Below, piece by piece: positions 56,819-64,000 of a stretch of 64,000 nucleotides of DNA. The notes beneath the pieces were generated by a model that was given only the letters and a program-made list of their open reading frames with translations, was not told where the DNA came from and ran no database searches. This DNA is from Clostridiales bacterium UBA7273 (GTDB taxonomy: Bacteria > Bacillota > Clostridia > Oscillospirales > Oscillospiraceae): NCBI GenBank assembly GCA_002472405.1, contig DKRV01000043.1, positions 38,387 to 102,386 on the forward strand, in the 5' to 3' direction. The translations under genes were made by a program, and so were the position numbers. Within the stretch, counting starts at the first letter, position 1. Each line of letters starts with the position of its first letter.

Positions 56819-57664
56819 TCGAAACGCACGGCCTTACTAAGGTCTACAAAAACGGCTTCAAAGCCGTGGATGGGCTTGATCTCAAGATAGGTCAAGGCGA
56901 TATTTTCGGATTTCTCGGCCCGAACGGAGCCGGTAAAACAACGACCATCCGCATGCTCGACGGTCTTTTGCAGCCGACAAGCGGAACGGCGTTCATCGAC
57001 GGCATGGACATAACCCGTCAGCCAGTCGATATACGCAGGATCATCGGTGTAGTGCCCGAATCGCACGGGTACTACTACTCGATGACCGCAAAGGAGTATC
57101 TTGAATACTTCTCGGCTCTTTTCAATTTAACTCACGACGACACGGCATATGTGGAATATCTTCTGCGCCGTGTCGGACTTTTTGAGAAGAAAAATGTTGC
57201 GATCGGGCAATTCTCGCGCGGAATGAAGCAGCGCCTTGGCGTTGCAAAGGCGCTTATAAACAGGCCGAAAATTATATTTCTCGACGAGCCGACGCTCGGT
57301 CTCGACCCTCGCGGCCAGCACGAGATTCAGCAGCTTCTGCTGGAGATAAACAAAACCGACGGCGTTACCATATTCATCACCTCGCATCTGCTCAAGGATA
57401 TCGAGGTTTTGTGCAGCAAGGTCTGCATCGTAAAGTCCGGCAGGCCCGTCGAGCAGGGTAGTATAAATGAGCTGCGCAAAAAGCATATGCCGAGCTACAC
57501 CCTGCTCATGAGCACAAGCGACAATCTCCGTGCGATCGCCGAGCTTATGACCGTTCCGAACGTTCTGTGCGTAAGCATGACCGAGGACGAAAAGCTCAGC
57601 ATAAAGCTCAGGCCCGAGTGCAGCGAAAACACACTGCTTGCATTGAGCAAGCAGTGTGTTTTTT
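56815..57664 (+). pseudogene. ABC transporter ATP-binding protein, C-terminus lost, no stop before terminator
   Basis: Intact ATPase part: Walker A GPNGAGKTT, signature FSRGMKQRLGVAKAL, Walker B IIFLDEPTLGLDPRG, H-loop FITSHLLKD. After about residue 270 the frame enters a 15-bp terminator hairpin (57626-57662) with no stop codon and continues antisense through the next gene to 58194. Family members have an ordinary stop and are followed by a permease gene, which is absent. The gene was probably cut by a rearrangement near 57560-57626; transcripts ending at the hairpin would be non-stop mRNAs. Confidence 0.75.
57626..57664. terminator. Bidirectional terminator at the rearrangement junction
   Basis: AAAACACACTGCTTG - 7 - CAAGCAGTGTGTTTT, perfect 15-bp stem. 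It terminates the minus-strand reductase fragment and lies inside the plus-strand ABC frame. Confidence 0.88.
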
Positions 57665-57687
57665 ATGGCTTATTCGGTTTTATTGTC

Positions 57688-58533
57688 TCAGACACGAAGG
57701 CCGGCTTCATAGCCTTCCTGAATATTCTTAAAGCCGTTCTTTGCGCTGGATGCGTCGCCGGCGATAACGACTTCATAGGGTGCTCCCTCAAGCATAGCCG
57801 CAACGCTGCCGTCGGGCTTTACGCCGGTTGCATTCACAATGGTATTTACGCCGTCTATGCGCACACTTACTCCGTCCTTTTCATACGTTACGGCAACGGC
57901 CTCGACACTTGTCACGCGAGCGCTTGTTACGACTTTTACGCCATACTGCTTGAAGCGGTTAAACACGACCTCATTGGGTATCGGTTCGCCGTCGAGCATG
58001 ATATCCGGCTGCATTTCGATAATGGTGACATCCTTTGCGCCGTGCACCGCCATGTGGTCGGCCGTCTCCGCACCGACGAGTCCGCCGCCGATGACTACTA
58101 CCTTTTCGCCGAACTCTATCTCGCCGCGCAGATACTTATGAGCTATCTCGCTGTTGTCGCGCAGGCCAGGAACGGGCGGCATTGCAGGATTTGAACCGTT
58201 TGCGACAATGACCGTGTCGGGCTTAAGGCTGTCAACAAGCTCGCGGTCGGCGGCGGTGTTCAGGCGCACATCAACGCCGAGCTTTTTGAGCGTATGCTTC
58301 TGCCACACTATAAACGAGCTGAAATCGCCCTTACCGACGGGAACAGACGCAACGATGAACTGACCGCCGAGCGTACCGGTCTTTTCAAGCAGCGTGACCT
58401 TATGGCCGCGCTGTGCAGCTACGATAGCTGCCTCGCAGCCTGCTACGCCACCGCCGATGACCACAATGTGCTTAGGCTCGGCCACAGGGCTGAGATCATA
58501 CTCGGTCTCCATGCCGGTCAGCGGATTGACCAT
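57688..58533 (-). pseudogene. C-terminal half of an enoate reductase / 2,4-dienoyl-CoA reductase-type flavoprotein
   Basis: 281 residues covering the FAD/NAD(P) half only. Begins MVNPLTGMETEY, which in full-length members lies after the [4Fe-4S] region, then VVIGGGVAGCEAAIVAAQRG, EKTGTLGGQF, KVVVIGGGLVGAETADHMA and ATGVKPDGSVA. The N-terminal FMN barrel of about 380 residues is missing. The missing N-terminus, or a homologue of it, starts 4 bp away on the opposite strand. Confidence 0.8.
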
Positions 58534-58536
58534 GCT

Positions 58537-58707
58537 ATGTACGAAAAGATTTTCACAAAGGGCAAGATAGGCGGCGTTGAAATAAGAAACCGCGTTATTC
58601 TGTCCCCGATGGAGGAGACTCTCGGCCAGGCAAGCGGTGAGATCACTCCGCGCGCCATCGAATACTCGTCGATCATCCTGTCAAAATCATACTCTGTCAT
58701 AAATAAA
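58537..58707 (+). pseudogene. N-terminal fragment of an old-yellow-enzyme-type reductase, inverted relative to its C-terminal half
   Basis: 56 residues: MYEKIFTKGKIGGVEIRNRV, then ILSPMEETLGQASGEITPRA. This is the start of the FMN barrel of enoate reductases (KIG...L/IRNR...PM). Homology ends near residue 47 and a stop follows. No good ribosome site. Together with 57688-58533 it looks like one gene broken by inversion plus deletion. Confidence 0.7.
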
Positions 58708-58787
58708 AACTATCCTGTTTATCGGTGTGGTTTCCACCCAATAAATCAAGAGAGTTTATCATGATGCGCCAAAACGGTTTATAGGTC

Positions 58788-58842
58788 TGTGGCGGCTTCA
58801 GCTTCGGGATTTACGAAAGTTCATCGAAGCCGTGCCACATTT
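58788..58842. other. Long imperfect inverted repeat downstream of spo0A
   Basis: TGTGGCGGCTTC ... GAAGCCGTGCCACA, with a loop of about 24 bases, between the reductase fragment and the spo0A stop. Possible spo0A terminator without a T-run. Confidence 0.4.
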
Positions 58843-58876
58843 ATCCACCGCGTAAAGCCTTGAGCCGCCTGCGTTT

Positions 58877-59653
58877 TCACCGCATTGCGCCCTGCTTCTG
58901 ACGCAGGGAAAGGCAGTCGGCGATCATTGCGATAAATTCGCTGTTTGTCGGCTTGCCCTTGATGTTCGACACGGTGTAGCCGAAAAATTTCTGCAAAACC
59001 TCGATATCGCCGCGATCCCACGCGACCTCGATGGCATGGCGTATTGCGCGCTCGACGCGCGACGGCGTTGTGCCGAATTTTTTCGCAACCTCAGGATACA
59101 GCACCTTGGTGACGGCATTGATTATATCCATGTCGTTTATCGTAAGTATAATCGCCTCGCGCAGGTACTGATAGCCCTTTATGTGCGCCGGAACGCCGAT
59201 CTCGTGGATGATCTCGGTGACGGCCGCTTCGAGATTTGCGTCGCTCGGGCGCGCTGGCAGGAACACCTCCTCCTGACTCGGCAGCGCACCGATCTGGCGG
59301 ATGCGATCCAGAAGCGCGGTAATGTCGCAGGGCTCCGGCACGAAATACGCAGCTCCGAGCGCGGTGCACTGGCGCACTATCTCGTTTCGGTACAGATGCG
59401 TAACGACGATCGCCTTCGCTCCGGGGCATGCCTCGGGCAGGCGGCGCAGCACCTCGATACCGTCGAGCTTCAAAAGCACCAGGTCCATCACCAGCACATC
59501 CGGCTGCTGCTCGGCAGCAAGCGTGAGCGCTTCAACGCCGTTGTCGGTGCTGCCGACGCACTCCATGTCGTCCTCCTGTGACAGGACATCGCCCAGCAGG
59601 CGCCGAAAGTCTTCGTCGATATCCGCAATTAGAACACGGGTCTTGGTTTCCAT
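58877..59653 (-). CDS. spo0A: Sporulation master regulator Spo0A
   Basis: 258 residues from the ATG at 59653 (GGAGGAG upstream). Receiver domain: acidic pocket IADIDEDF, phospho-Asp in DVLVMDLVLLKLDG, VVTH, and C-terminal EPCD in place of the usual KPFD. DNA-binding domain: IHEIGVPAHIKGYQYLREAI, GTTPSRVERAIRHAIEVAWD, SNIKGKPTNSEFIAMIAD, the Spo0A-C signature that contacts 0A boxes. Controls entry into sporulation; shows the organism is, or recently was, a spore former. The Lys to Glu/Cys-side change at KPFD is worth noting. Confidence 0.96.
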   Translation of the reverse strand: METKTRVLIADIDEDFRRLLGDVLSQEDDMECVGSTDNGVEALTLAAEQQPDVLVMDLVLLKLDGIEVLRRLPEACPGAKAIVVTHLYRNEIVRQCTALGAAYFVPEPCDITALLDRIRQIGALPSQEEVFLPARPSDANLEAAVTEIIHEIGVPAHIKGYQYLREAIILTINDMDIINAVTKVLYPEVAKKFGTTPSRVERAIRHAIEVAWDRGDIEVLQKFFGYTVSNIKGKPTNSEFIAMIADCLSLRQKQGAMR

Positions 59654-59764
59654 AACTATTCTCCTCCAGTATGCTACATGAACAGCGCCGTCTTTACCTT
59701 TTGAGGCAAAACAGCCGCTTTTGTGGTATAAACTTACCATATCCGAAATGTTTTGGCGCGCGAA

Positions 59765-59870
59765 TCATGTCGATAATTTTTAATATTTGTTGACATAATT
59801 CGACGAAAAGGCTGAGAAAACGATTACAATTCGTCGTTTTAATCCCATCTTTGTAATTTTTTGTCGAAGC
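59765..59870 (-). promoter_or_regulatory. Candidate 0A-box cluster upstream of spo0A
   Basis: TTGTCGAA (59861-59868, plus strand) matches the 0A box. Near matches: TTCGTCGAA (minus, ~59799-59808), CATGTCGATAA (~59767-59777) and TTCGTCGTT (~59830). Suggests autoregulation. Confidence 0.5.
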
Positions 59871-59874
59871 ATTG

Positions 59875-59908
59875 CGTAAAAAAACTCCCCACGACACGCG
59901 TGGGGGTA
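59875..59908 (-). terminator. Terminator of the 76-residue membrane protein gene
   Basis: Minus strand CCCCACG - 5 - CGTGGGG followed by AGTTTTTTT. Confidence 0.82.
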
Positions 59909-59915
59909 TGGAAAA

Positions 59916-60146
59916 TCACTTAAACACAAAATACATGGTTATAAACCAACTGAGAAGAGCAAATATCATAGCTGCCACAGCCATTTTAACGCTGTGGTCA
60001 TGCTCATATTCCTGATAAGCCTCGACTGCATCGGATGCGCCGCGCAGGTAGGCTTTATATAAGGCTATGAAATGACGGCTATCATGTCTGCCGGCGGCAT
60101 ATGCCTCGGCGGCAGTTTTTGTAAATAGCGATATTTTGTCCATCAC
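59916..60146 (-). CDS. Small membrane protein, unknown
   Basis: 76 residues. A soluble helical N-terminal part with many Ala/Tyr/His (TAAEAYAAGRHDSRHFIALY; AYLRGASDAVEAYQEYEHDH), one C-terminal helix (MAVAAMIFALLSWFITMYFVF). AGGTGAG ribosome site. Not recognised; single gene between spo0A and a DMT transporter. Confidence 0.65.
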   Translation of the reverse strand: MMDKISLFTKTAAEAYAAGRHDSRHFIALYKAYLRGASDAVEAYQEYEHDHSVKMAVAAMIFALLSWFITMYFVFK

Positions 60147-60236
60147 GCCTCACCTGCTCTCGGCTTATTATGTAACTATTCTACCATAAAATTCTTATAT
60201 TTCAAGTATCATTTTATGGAAGCTGCGTTAAGCTTC

Positions 60237-60668
60237 TTAACGCAGCTTGAACAGCAGCATACCTCCGCACATCACTGCAAGGCCGACAAATTTGTTCCAG
60301 CCGAATGCTATTTTCTCGCTGCCCATCAGGCCGAAGGCGTCGATGAGTGCTGCGACAAGAAGCTGCGATATGAGGATTATTGATATCGCCACCGTCGTGC
60401 CGAGGCTTTTTATGCCGAGCATTACCGCGAGCGTTATCACAAGCCCCAGCGCGCCGCCGAGCCAATAGAGCTTGCTGACGCTGCCGAGGGCGGAGAAGCT
60501 CCCCTGCCGCCAGAACAGCAGAACGATCATCGCAAGCGCGAACGCCGTGCCCTGAACAAAGGCGTTTGCCTCCATATTGCCTATCCCCTCGCCCAGGCGC
60601 GTATTCATAACTCCCTGCACGCTCATTGCCATGCCGGCTATTATGCTGAGCACTATGCCAAGCAGCAT
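60237..60668 (-). CDS. DMT-superfamily small transporter (DUF606/YdcZ type)
   Basis: 143 residues, five helices. GIVLSIIAGMAMSVQGVMNT, then RLGEGIG near the N-terminus and LGIKSLGTTVAISIILISQLLVAALIDAFGL are typical of the DUF606 half-size transporters, which act as dimers. Substrate unknown. GGAGG ribosome site; divergent from the ACT-protein gene. Confidence 0.85.
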   Translation of the reverse strand: MLLGIVLSIIAGMAMSVQGVMNTRLGEGIGNMEANAFVQGTAFALAMIVLLFWRQGSFSALGSVSKLYWLGGALGLVITLAVMLGIKSLGTTVAISIILISQLLVAALIDAFGLMGSEKIAFGWNKFVGLAVMCGGMLLFKLR

Positions 60669-60779
60669 TCTTATCTCCTCCGATTTTTCTTTTGTACACT
60701 ATTGATATCGGCGGCGTGATGTGTTAAAATCCTCAATACACGAACAAATGTCATTGTGTTGCAGACAGGAGGCTCAAAA

Positions 60780-61223
60780 ATGGCAAACGCTAAACCCAAA
60801 TATTTTCTCGTCGAGGCTACGGCTCTGCCCGAGGTTTTCGTCAAGGTGACGGAAGCGAAGTCGCTTTTGGAAACGGGCGAGGCCCGAACGGTTGCAGAGG
60901 CTGTCGAGCGCGTCGATCTGAGCCGCAGCGCCTTTTATAAATACAAGGACTGCATTACGCCCTTCCGGGATATGAAGCGCGATGCCATCATGACATTTCA
61001 CATCAAGCTGCATGATAAGCCGGGCAAGCTTGCCTCGGTACTTTCTATCTTTACCGAATCGGGCGCAAATATTCTCACGATAAACCAGTCGATACCGGCA
61101 AACGGAGTTGCGCTCGTGACCATATCCATCGCACCGGAAAATCTCATCATCAGCAGTGACGAGCTTATGGCGCGGCTGAGCACCGTGCCGGGCGTTGTGA
61201 ACATTGAGCTTATGGCAGGCTGA
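60780..61223 (+). CDS. ACT-domain protein of the PheB/UPF0735 family
   Basis: 147 residues from the ATG at 60780 (CAGGAGG upstream). N-terminal winged-helix-like part (ARTVAEAVERVDLSRSAFYK) and a C-terminal ACT domain (LHDKPGKLASVLSIFTESGANILTINQ). ACT domains bind amino acids, usually aromatic or aspartate-family. It is followed 60 bp later by an aspartokinase gene; a link to threonine/aromatic amino-acid control is inferred. Confidence 0.9.
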   Translation: MANAKPKYFLVEATALPEVFVKVTEAKSLLETGEARTVAEAVERVDLSRSAFYKYKDCITPFRDMKRDAIMTFHIKLHDKPGKLASVLSIFTESGANILTINQSIPANGVALVTISIAPENLIISSDELMARLSTVPGVVNIELMAG

Positions 61224-61283
61224 GGCGTGCCTGAATAAAATGAAGTAGGGGGTGACCCTACTTCTTTTTATTTGGGTGATAAA

Positions 61284-62240
61284 ATGCTTATAGTTCAAAA
61301 ATTCGGCGGAAGCTCGCTGGCCGGAGCAGAACGGCTCAGGCGCGCCGCCTCCATAATAGCCGACAGTGCCGACGCCGGGAACAAAATTGTTGCGGTCGTA
61401 TCGGCGCGCGGCGATACGACAGATGAGCTGCTCGGCCAGGCAAGGCGCATAAGCGCAGATGCACCGGCGCGCGAGCTTGACGCGCTGCTGTCCTGCGGCG
61501 AGACCGGCTCGGCGGCAATGACGGCGATGCAGCTTGCCGACATGGGCAAAAGCTGCGTCTCGCTCACGGGCGCGCAGGCCGGAATACTGACAGACTCGGC
61601 GCATGGCGCGGCGCGCATACTGAGTATCGACACCGCTCGTATCCTGCGCGAGCTTGGCGATGGAAAGATCGTCGTTGCAGCAGGCTTTCAGGGCGCGGAA
61701 GAGGGCGGCGACACGACTACGCTCGGCCGCGGCGGCTCGGACACAACGGCGGTGGAGCTTGCCGCCGCACTGAGCGCCGACAGATGCGAGATATACTCAG
61801 ACGTTGACGGCATATACACCGCCGACCCCCGGCTCGTGACCGGTGCGGTGCGGCTCGACAGGATCGACTACGGCGACATGCTGCGCCTTGCGCTGCACGG
61901 CTCGCAGGTGCTGCATTCGCGCAGCGTGGAGGCCGCGATGCGCGAGCGCGTCCGAGTGCATCTGCTGTCGAGCTTCACGCGAAAAGAGGGCACGGTCATG
62001 TGCGATCATCCCGATCGCCCAGGCCTGTGCGGCGTGACGCGCGATCCTTCGCTCGGCACGGTGAGCGTCATCGGCCGCGAGGCAAATGCGCAGGTGCTTG
62101 CCGAGGCCGTTGCCGCGCTTGCCCACAGCGATATCATCGTCGGCGCAACCGAGCTTTTTGACGGCGGCTGCTCGCTGTTCGTCTCGCCCGACAGGCTGCT
62201 TCCGGCACTCGAAATCACGCACAGGCGATTTTTCCGTTAA
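61284..62240 (+). CDS. lysC: Aspartate kinase, short form
   Basis: 318 residues from the ATG at 61284 (GGGTGAT upstream). Substrate and ATP motifs: QKFGGSSLAGAERL, VVSARGDTTDELL, SCGETGSAAMTA, GFQGAEEGGDTTTLGRGGSD, YSDVDGIYTADPRLV. The C-terminus has only one recognisable ACT-like region (SVIGREANAQVLAEAVAALA), so it is about 80 residues shorter than normal. Makes aspartyl phosphate for Lys/Thr/Met synthesis. Regulation may rely on the neighbouring ACT protein (inference). Confidence 0.92.
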   Translation: MLIVQKFGGSSLAGAERLRRAASIIADSADAGNKIVAVVSARGDTTDELLGQARRISADAPARELDALLSCGETGSAAMTAMQLADMGKSCVSLTGAQAGILTDSAHGAARILSIDTARILRELGDGKIVVAAGFQGAEEGGDTTTLGRGGSDTTAVELAAALSADRCEIYSDVDGIYTADPRLVTGAVRLDRIDYGDMLRLALHGSQVLHSRSVEAAMRERVRVHLLSSFTRKEGTVMCDHPDRPGLCGVTRDPSLGTVSVIGREANAQVLAEAVAALAHSDIIVGATELFDGGCSLFVSPDRLLPALEITHRRFFR

Positions 62241-62395
62241 TTTGAGTTTCCGCTTGTTTTTTCCGACGGTTATGCCGAATTTGGGGCATTCAAACAGCAT
62301 TTTAGGCGCTTTTTATGCGCATAAACGCAAATTTTGAATTGCATCCGGCCGGCGTTTATGATATCCTGTTTAATAACTTTAAAGGAGTTGATTTT

Positions 62396-63115
62396 GTGAA
62401 TTGCAAGCAGTTTGAAAAAATACGCAGCGAAAATCCTTTCATGCCGCTCAACGACATCGTGCATGAGCTTGTTTTGCAGGATATCATCAGCTTCGCGGTG
62501 ATGCCCGGAAGCCGCATAAGTGAAAGCAGCATCGCGCAGGAGCTTGGCATAAGCCGCTCGCCGGTCAAGGCCGCGCTTGAAAAGCTTGCTTCGAATAACT
62601 ATATCAAAATCCAAAACAGCCGCTACTACGTTGCCGAATTCAACAAAAAAGACTATGACGAGATCTGCGATTTCACGGAGATGATCGAAACCTACGCCGC
62701 CGGCGAGGCTGCGCTGAACATAACGAAGGAGCAGCTCGATGAGCTGTACGACATGGCGCACAAGCTCCAGGCCACCTACGACGAGGCCTTCCACAAGGGC
62801 AAGGACTTTGTTTTCGCAAAGCTTCTTGAGCAGGAGATAAACTTCCACTTCTCCGTCGTCAAGGCCTCGGGCAATCAGCTTATAACTGATATATACGATC
62901 AGATGAAGTACCGCCTGTTCCGCTGCCGCAGCTATCTGCTGTTCTCGCGTCCGGACGGATTTTATGACACGCTGGACACCGACCATGTGTTCATCTGCGA
63001 TATTTTAAAGTTCGGCGACCGCGATATGGCCGCCGCCGCAATACGCCGCCACCTCGGCATCTCACGCTCCGGCATAGAGCGATATAACCTGCTGGAGCTG
63101 ACGAATAAGAAATAG
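62396..63115 (+). CDS. GntR-family regulator with FCD ligand domain
   Basis: 239 residues from the GTG at 62396, chosen for AAAGGAG 8 bp upstream. N-terminal winged HTH (MPGSRISESSIAQELGISRS, then PVKAALEKL) and an all-helical FCD domain (CDFTEMIETYAAGEAAL; EQEINFHFSVVKASGN; DTDHVFICDILKFGDRDMAA). Likely senses an organic acid or amino-acid derivative. Target not visible. Confidence 0.9.
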   Translation: MNCKQFEKIRSENPFMPLNDIVHELVLQDIISFAVMPGSRISESSIAQELGISRSPVKAALEKLASNNYIKIQNSRYYVAEFNKKDYDEICDFTEMIETYAAGEAALNITKEQLDELYDMAHKLQATYDEAFHKGKDFVFAKLLEQEINFHFSVVKASGNQLITDIYDQMKYRLFRCRSYLLFSRPDGFYDTLDTDHVFICDILKFGDRDMAAAAIRRHLGISRSGIERYNLLELTNKK

Positions 63116-63120
63116 ACAGT

Positions 63121-63149
63121 ATATCCCGGCCTCACGGCCGGGATATTTT
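63121..63149 (+). terminator. Terminator of the GntR gene
   Basis: ATATCCCGGCC - TCAC - GGCCGGGATAT followed by TTTTTG. Confidence 0.9.
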
Positions 63150-63161
63150 TGCGCTATGGGA

Positions 63162-63458
63162 TCACGATTTGATGTAAGGGAGAATGTACGGAAGTCCGTA
63201 GACAAGCGCAAGCCCGAAAAACGAAAGGAACAGGCAGAAGCCGATGGATATCTGCGGCTTGATCTTATAGCTCTCCTTCTTTAATCTTTTATCTATAAAC
63301 CATGACGGGATCAGACATAAAAGCGACGGGATAAACAGCCACATTCTCCGCTCGGTGCTAAATCCCGACAAACCGAGACTGACGTATAAGCCCAAGAGCC
63401 ACGCAACAGAAAACAGCAGCGACAGGATTACAAGCGCTATGTATTTCGGTTTACTCAT
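63162..63458 (-). CDS. Three-helix membrane protein, unknown
   Basis: 98 residues. GGAGGTGAT ribosome site. Helices at ~7-30, ~38-53 and ~70-95, with a basic loop (IDKRLKKESYKIKP). Not recognised. Confidence 0.65.
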   Translation of the reverse strand: MSKPKYIALVILSLLFSVAWLLGLYVSLGLSGFSTERRMWLFIPSLLCLIPSWFIDKRLKKESYKIKPQISIGFCLFLSFFGLALVYGLPYILPYIKS

Positions 63459-63499
63459 AGATTATCACCTCCGGATACCGTTTTTTGTTCCCTTCATAC

Positions 63500-64000
63500 A
63501 TATAGACAAGAATTATACGAAAAACAGGACAGCTTTTGAAAAAATTTTTTATCGGCGAATTGCTGCACCTACGGATACGCATATTGCGGTTGCCCGGCTC
63601 GATGGTGCAGAGGAAACTATGACTGCCTCGCGGCTCGTTTCTCGGCTTTAGTATAGCATATAATTTTACTTTTTTGGCCATAATTTTCCTTATCGGCTCA
63701 GTTTTTATGTTTTGCACAATTTGCCATTGCGTTTATCGGTGAATTAAACCATTTTCAGAGGCGATTTGGGGCAGCTACGGATACGGTAATTGCCGGTGCC
63801 TGACCGGAAACTGCCGACGAAACCACAACAAGCGGAACGGATAAATCCGTTCCCTACAAGGGTACGGCAAAAAACTTAGCAGTGCACTAACGTAACACGG
63901 CAGTTTCACGGTTTTGTCGGAAGTTTCGACATCGGGCTACCGCAATAAACGCATCGACACAATTTGAATGCGCCTCAGAAAAAATGTAGCGCCTACGGCG
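63500..64000. repeat. Non-coding block of degenerate repeats at the window end
   Basis: No credible gene. CTACGGATACG occurs at about 63570 and 63777. ATCGGCGAATT / ATCGGTGAATT precede them. A third related copy lies inverted near 63900-63960 (ATTGCGGTAGCCCGATG on the minus strand versus ATTGCGGTTGCCCGGC). A perfect hairpin GGAACGG-ATAAAT-CCGTTCC lies at 63834-63853. The window ends inside GCGCCTACGG, perhaps another copy. Confidence 0.6.

Noticed and set aside
56719..58194. Single 491-residue ABC protein
   Set aside because: Homology to ABC ATPases stops near residue 270; the rest is the antisense of a reductase gene and crosses a terminator.
59694..59897. 67-codon ORF upstream of spo0A
   Set aside because: No ribosome site, overlaps the likely spo0A regulatory region, no conserved features.

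Overview
The window looks like a chromosomal piece of an anaerobic, spore-forming Clostridia-type Firmicute, most likely a gut Oscillospirales relative (inference). Reasons: spo0A; Firmicutes-type rny, ricT-holB, rpmH-rnpA-yidD-yidC-khpB and ECF S-components; TPP riboswitch and T-box control; strong GGAGG ribosome sites with frequent GTG/TTG starts; AT-rich intergenic promoters between GC-richer genes; oxygen-sensitive iron-sulfur enzymes (QueH, EFR1 ferredoxin, 2-hydroxyacyl-CoA dehydratase family, a large flavin/iron-sulfur oxidoreductase). No rRNA, tRNA or CRISPR array was seen.

Layout. 1-4260 (minus): a glycerol-3-phosphate-oxidase-like operon ending in an FGGY sugar/polyol kinase cut by the window edge. 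4300-7570 (plus): glycosyltransferase, DUF4330 protein and O-antigen-ligase-like polymerase. 7583-9398 (minus): tsaE, tsaB, upp. 9538-10683: a SEDS cell-wall polymerase, then a structured non-coding block bounded by two matching hairpins, then a divergent TetR / EFR1-ferredoxin pair. 12900-13680: two small transcription units with near-identical promoters encoding three related 31-41-residue microproteins that match no family I know. 13729-19047: rny with a long structured leader, a PMT-type mannosyltransferase, rpiB and a putative glycoside hydrolase. 19071-20731: an AT-richer island of three unknown membrane proteins, one with an apparent frameshift. 20867-26794: ricT, holB, acpP, khpB, yidC, yidD, rnpA, rpmH. 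26802-28950: thiT under a TPP riboswitch, then queT-queH. 29100-30780: an IS110-type element with a candidate bridge-RNA region. 30898-33609: a secreted S-layer-anchored phosphoesterase.

33959-40947 holds two paralogous three-gene ABC amino-acid transporters facing away from each other. The plus-strand set is controlled by a T-box RNA whose specifier reads UGG (Trp). The minus-strand set lies behind a small aromatic-rich leader ORF and a terminator with no visible promoter in between, so it looks attenuated. Between the sets lie a two-SLH remnant and three copies of a 7-4-7 inverted repeat spaced 83 and 42 bp apart.

40991-50116 carries two XRE regulators, cstA, an MBOAT/SGNH acyltransferase pair, a 2-hydroxyacyl-CoA dehydratase-type pair and hypAB. 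50141-56154 carries a 922-residue oxidoreductase, a TetR regulator and a two-component system. 56378-58760 is a rearrangement scar: an ABC ATPase gene that runs through a terminator without a stop, followed by two oppositely oriented pieces of an enoate-reductase-type gene. After that come spo0A, a PheB-type ACT protein, a short aspartokinase, a GntR regulator and a terminal block of degenerate repeats.
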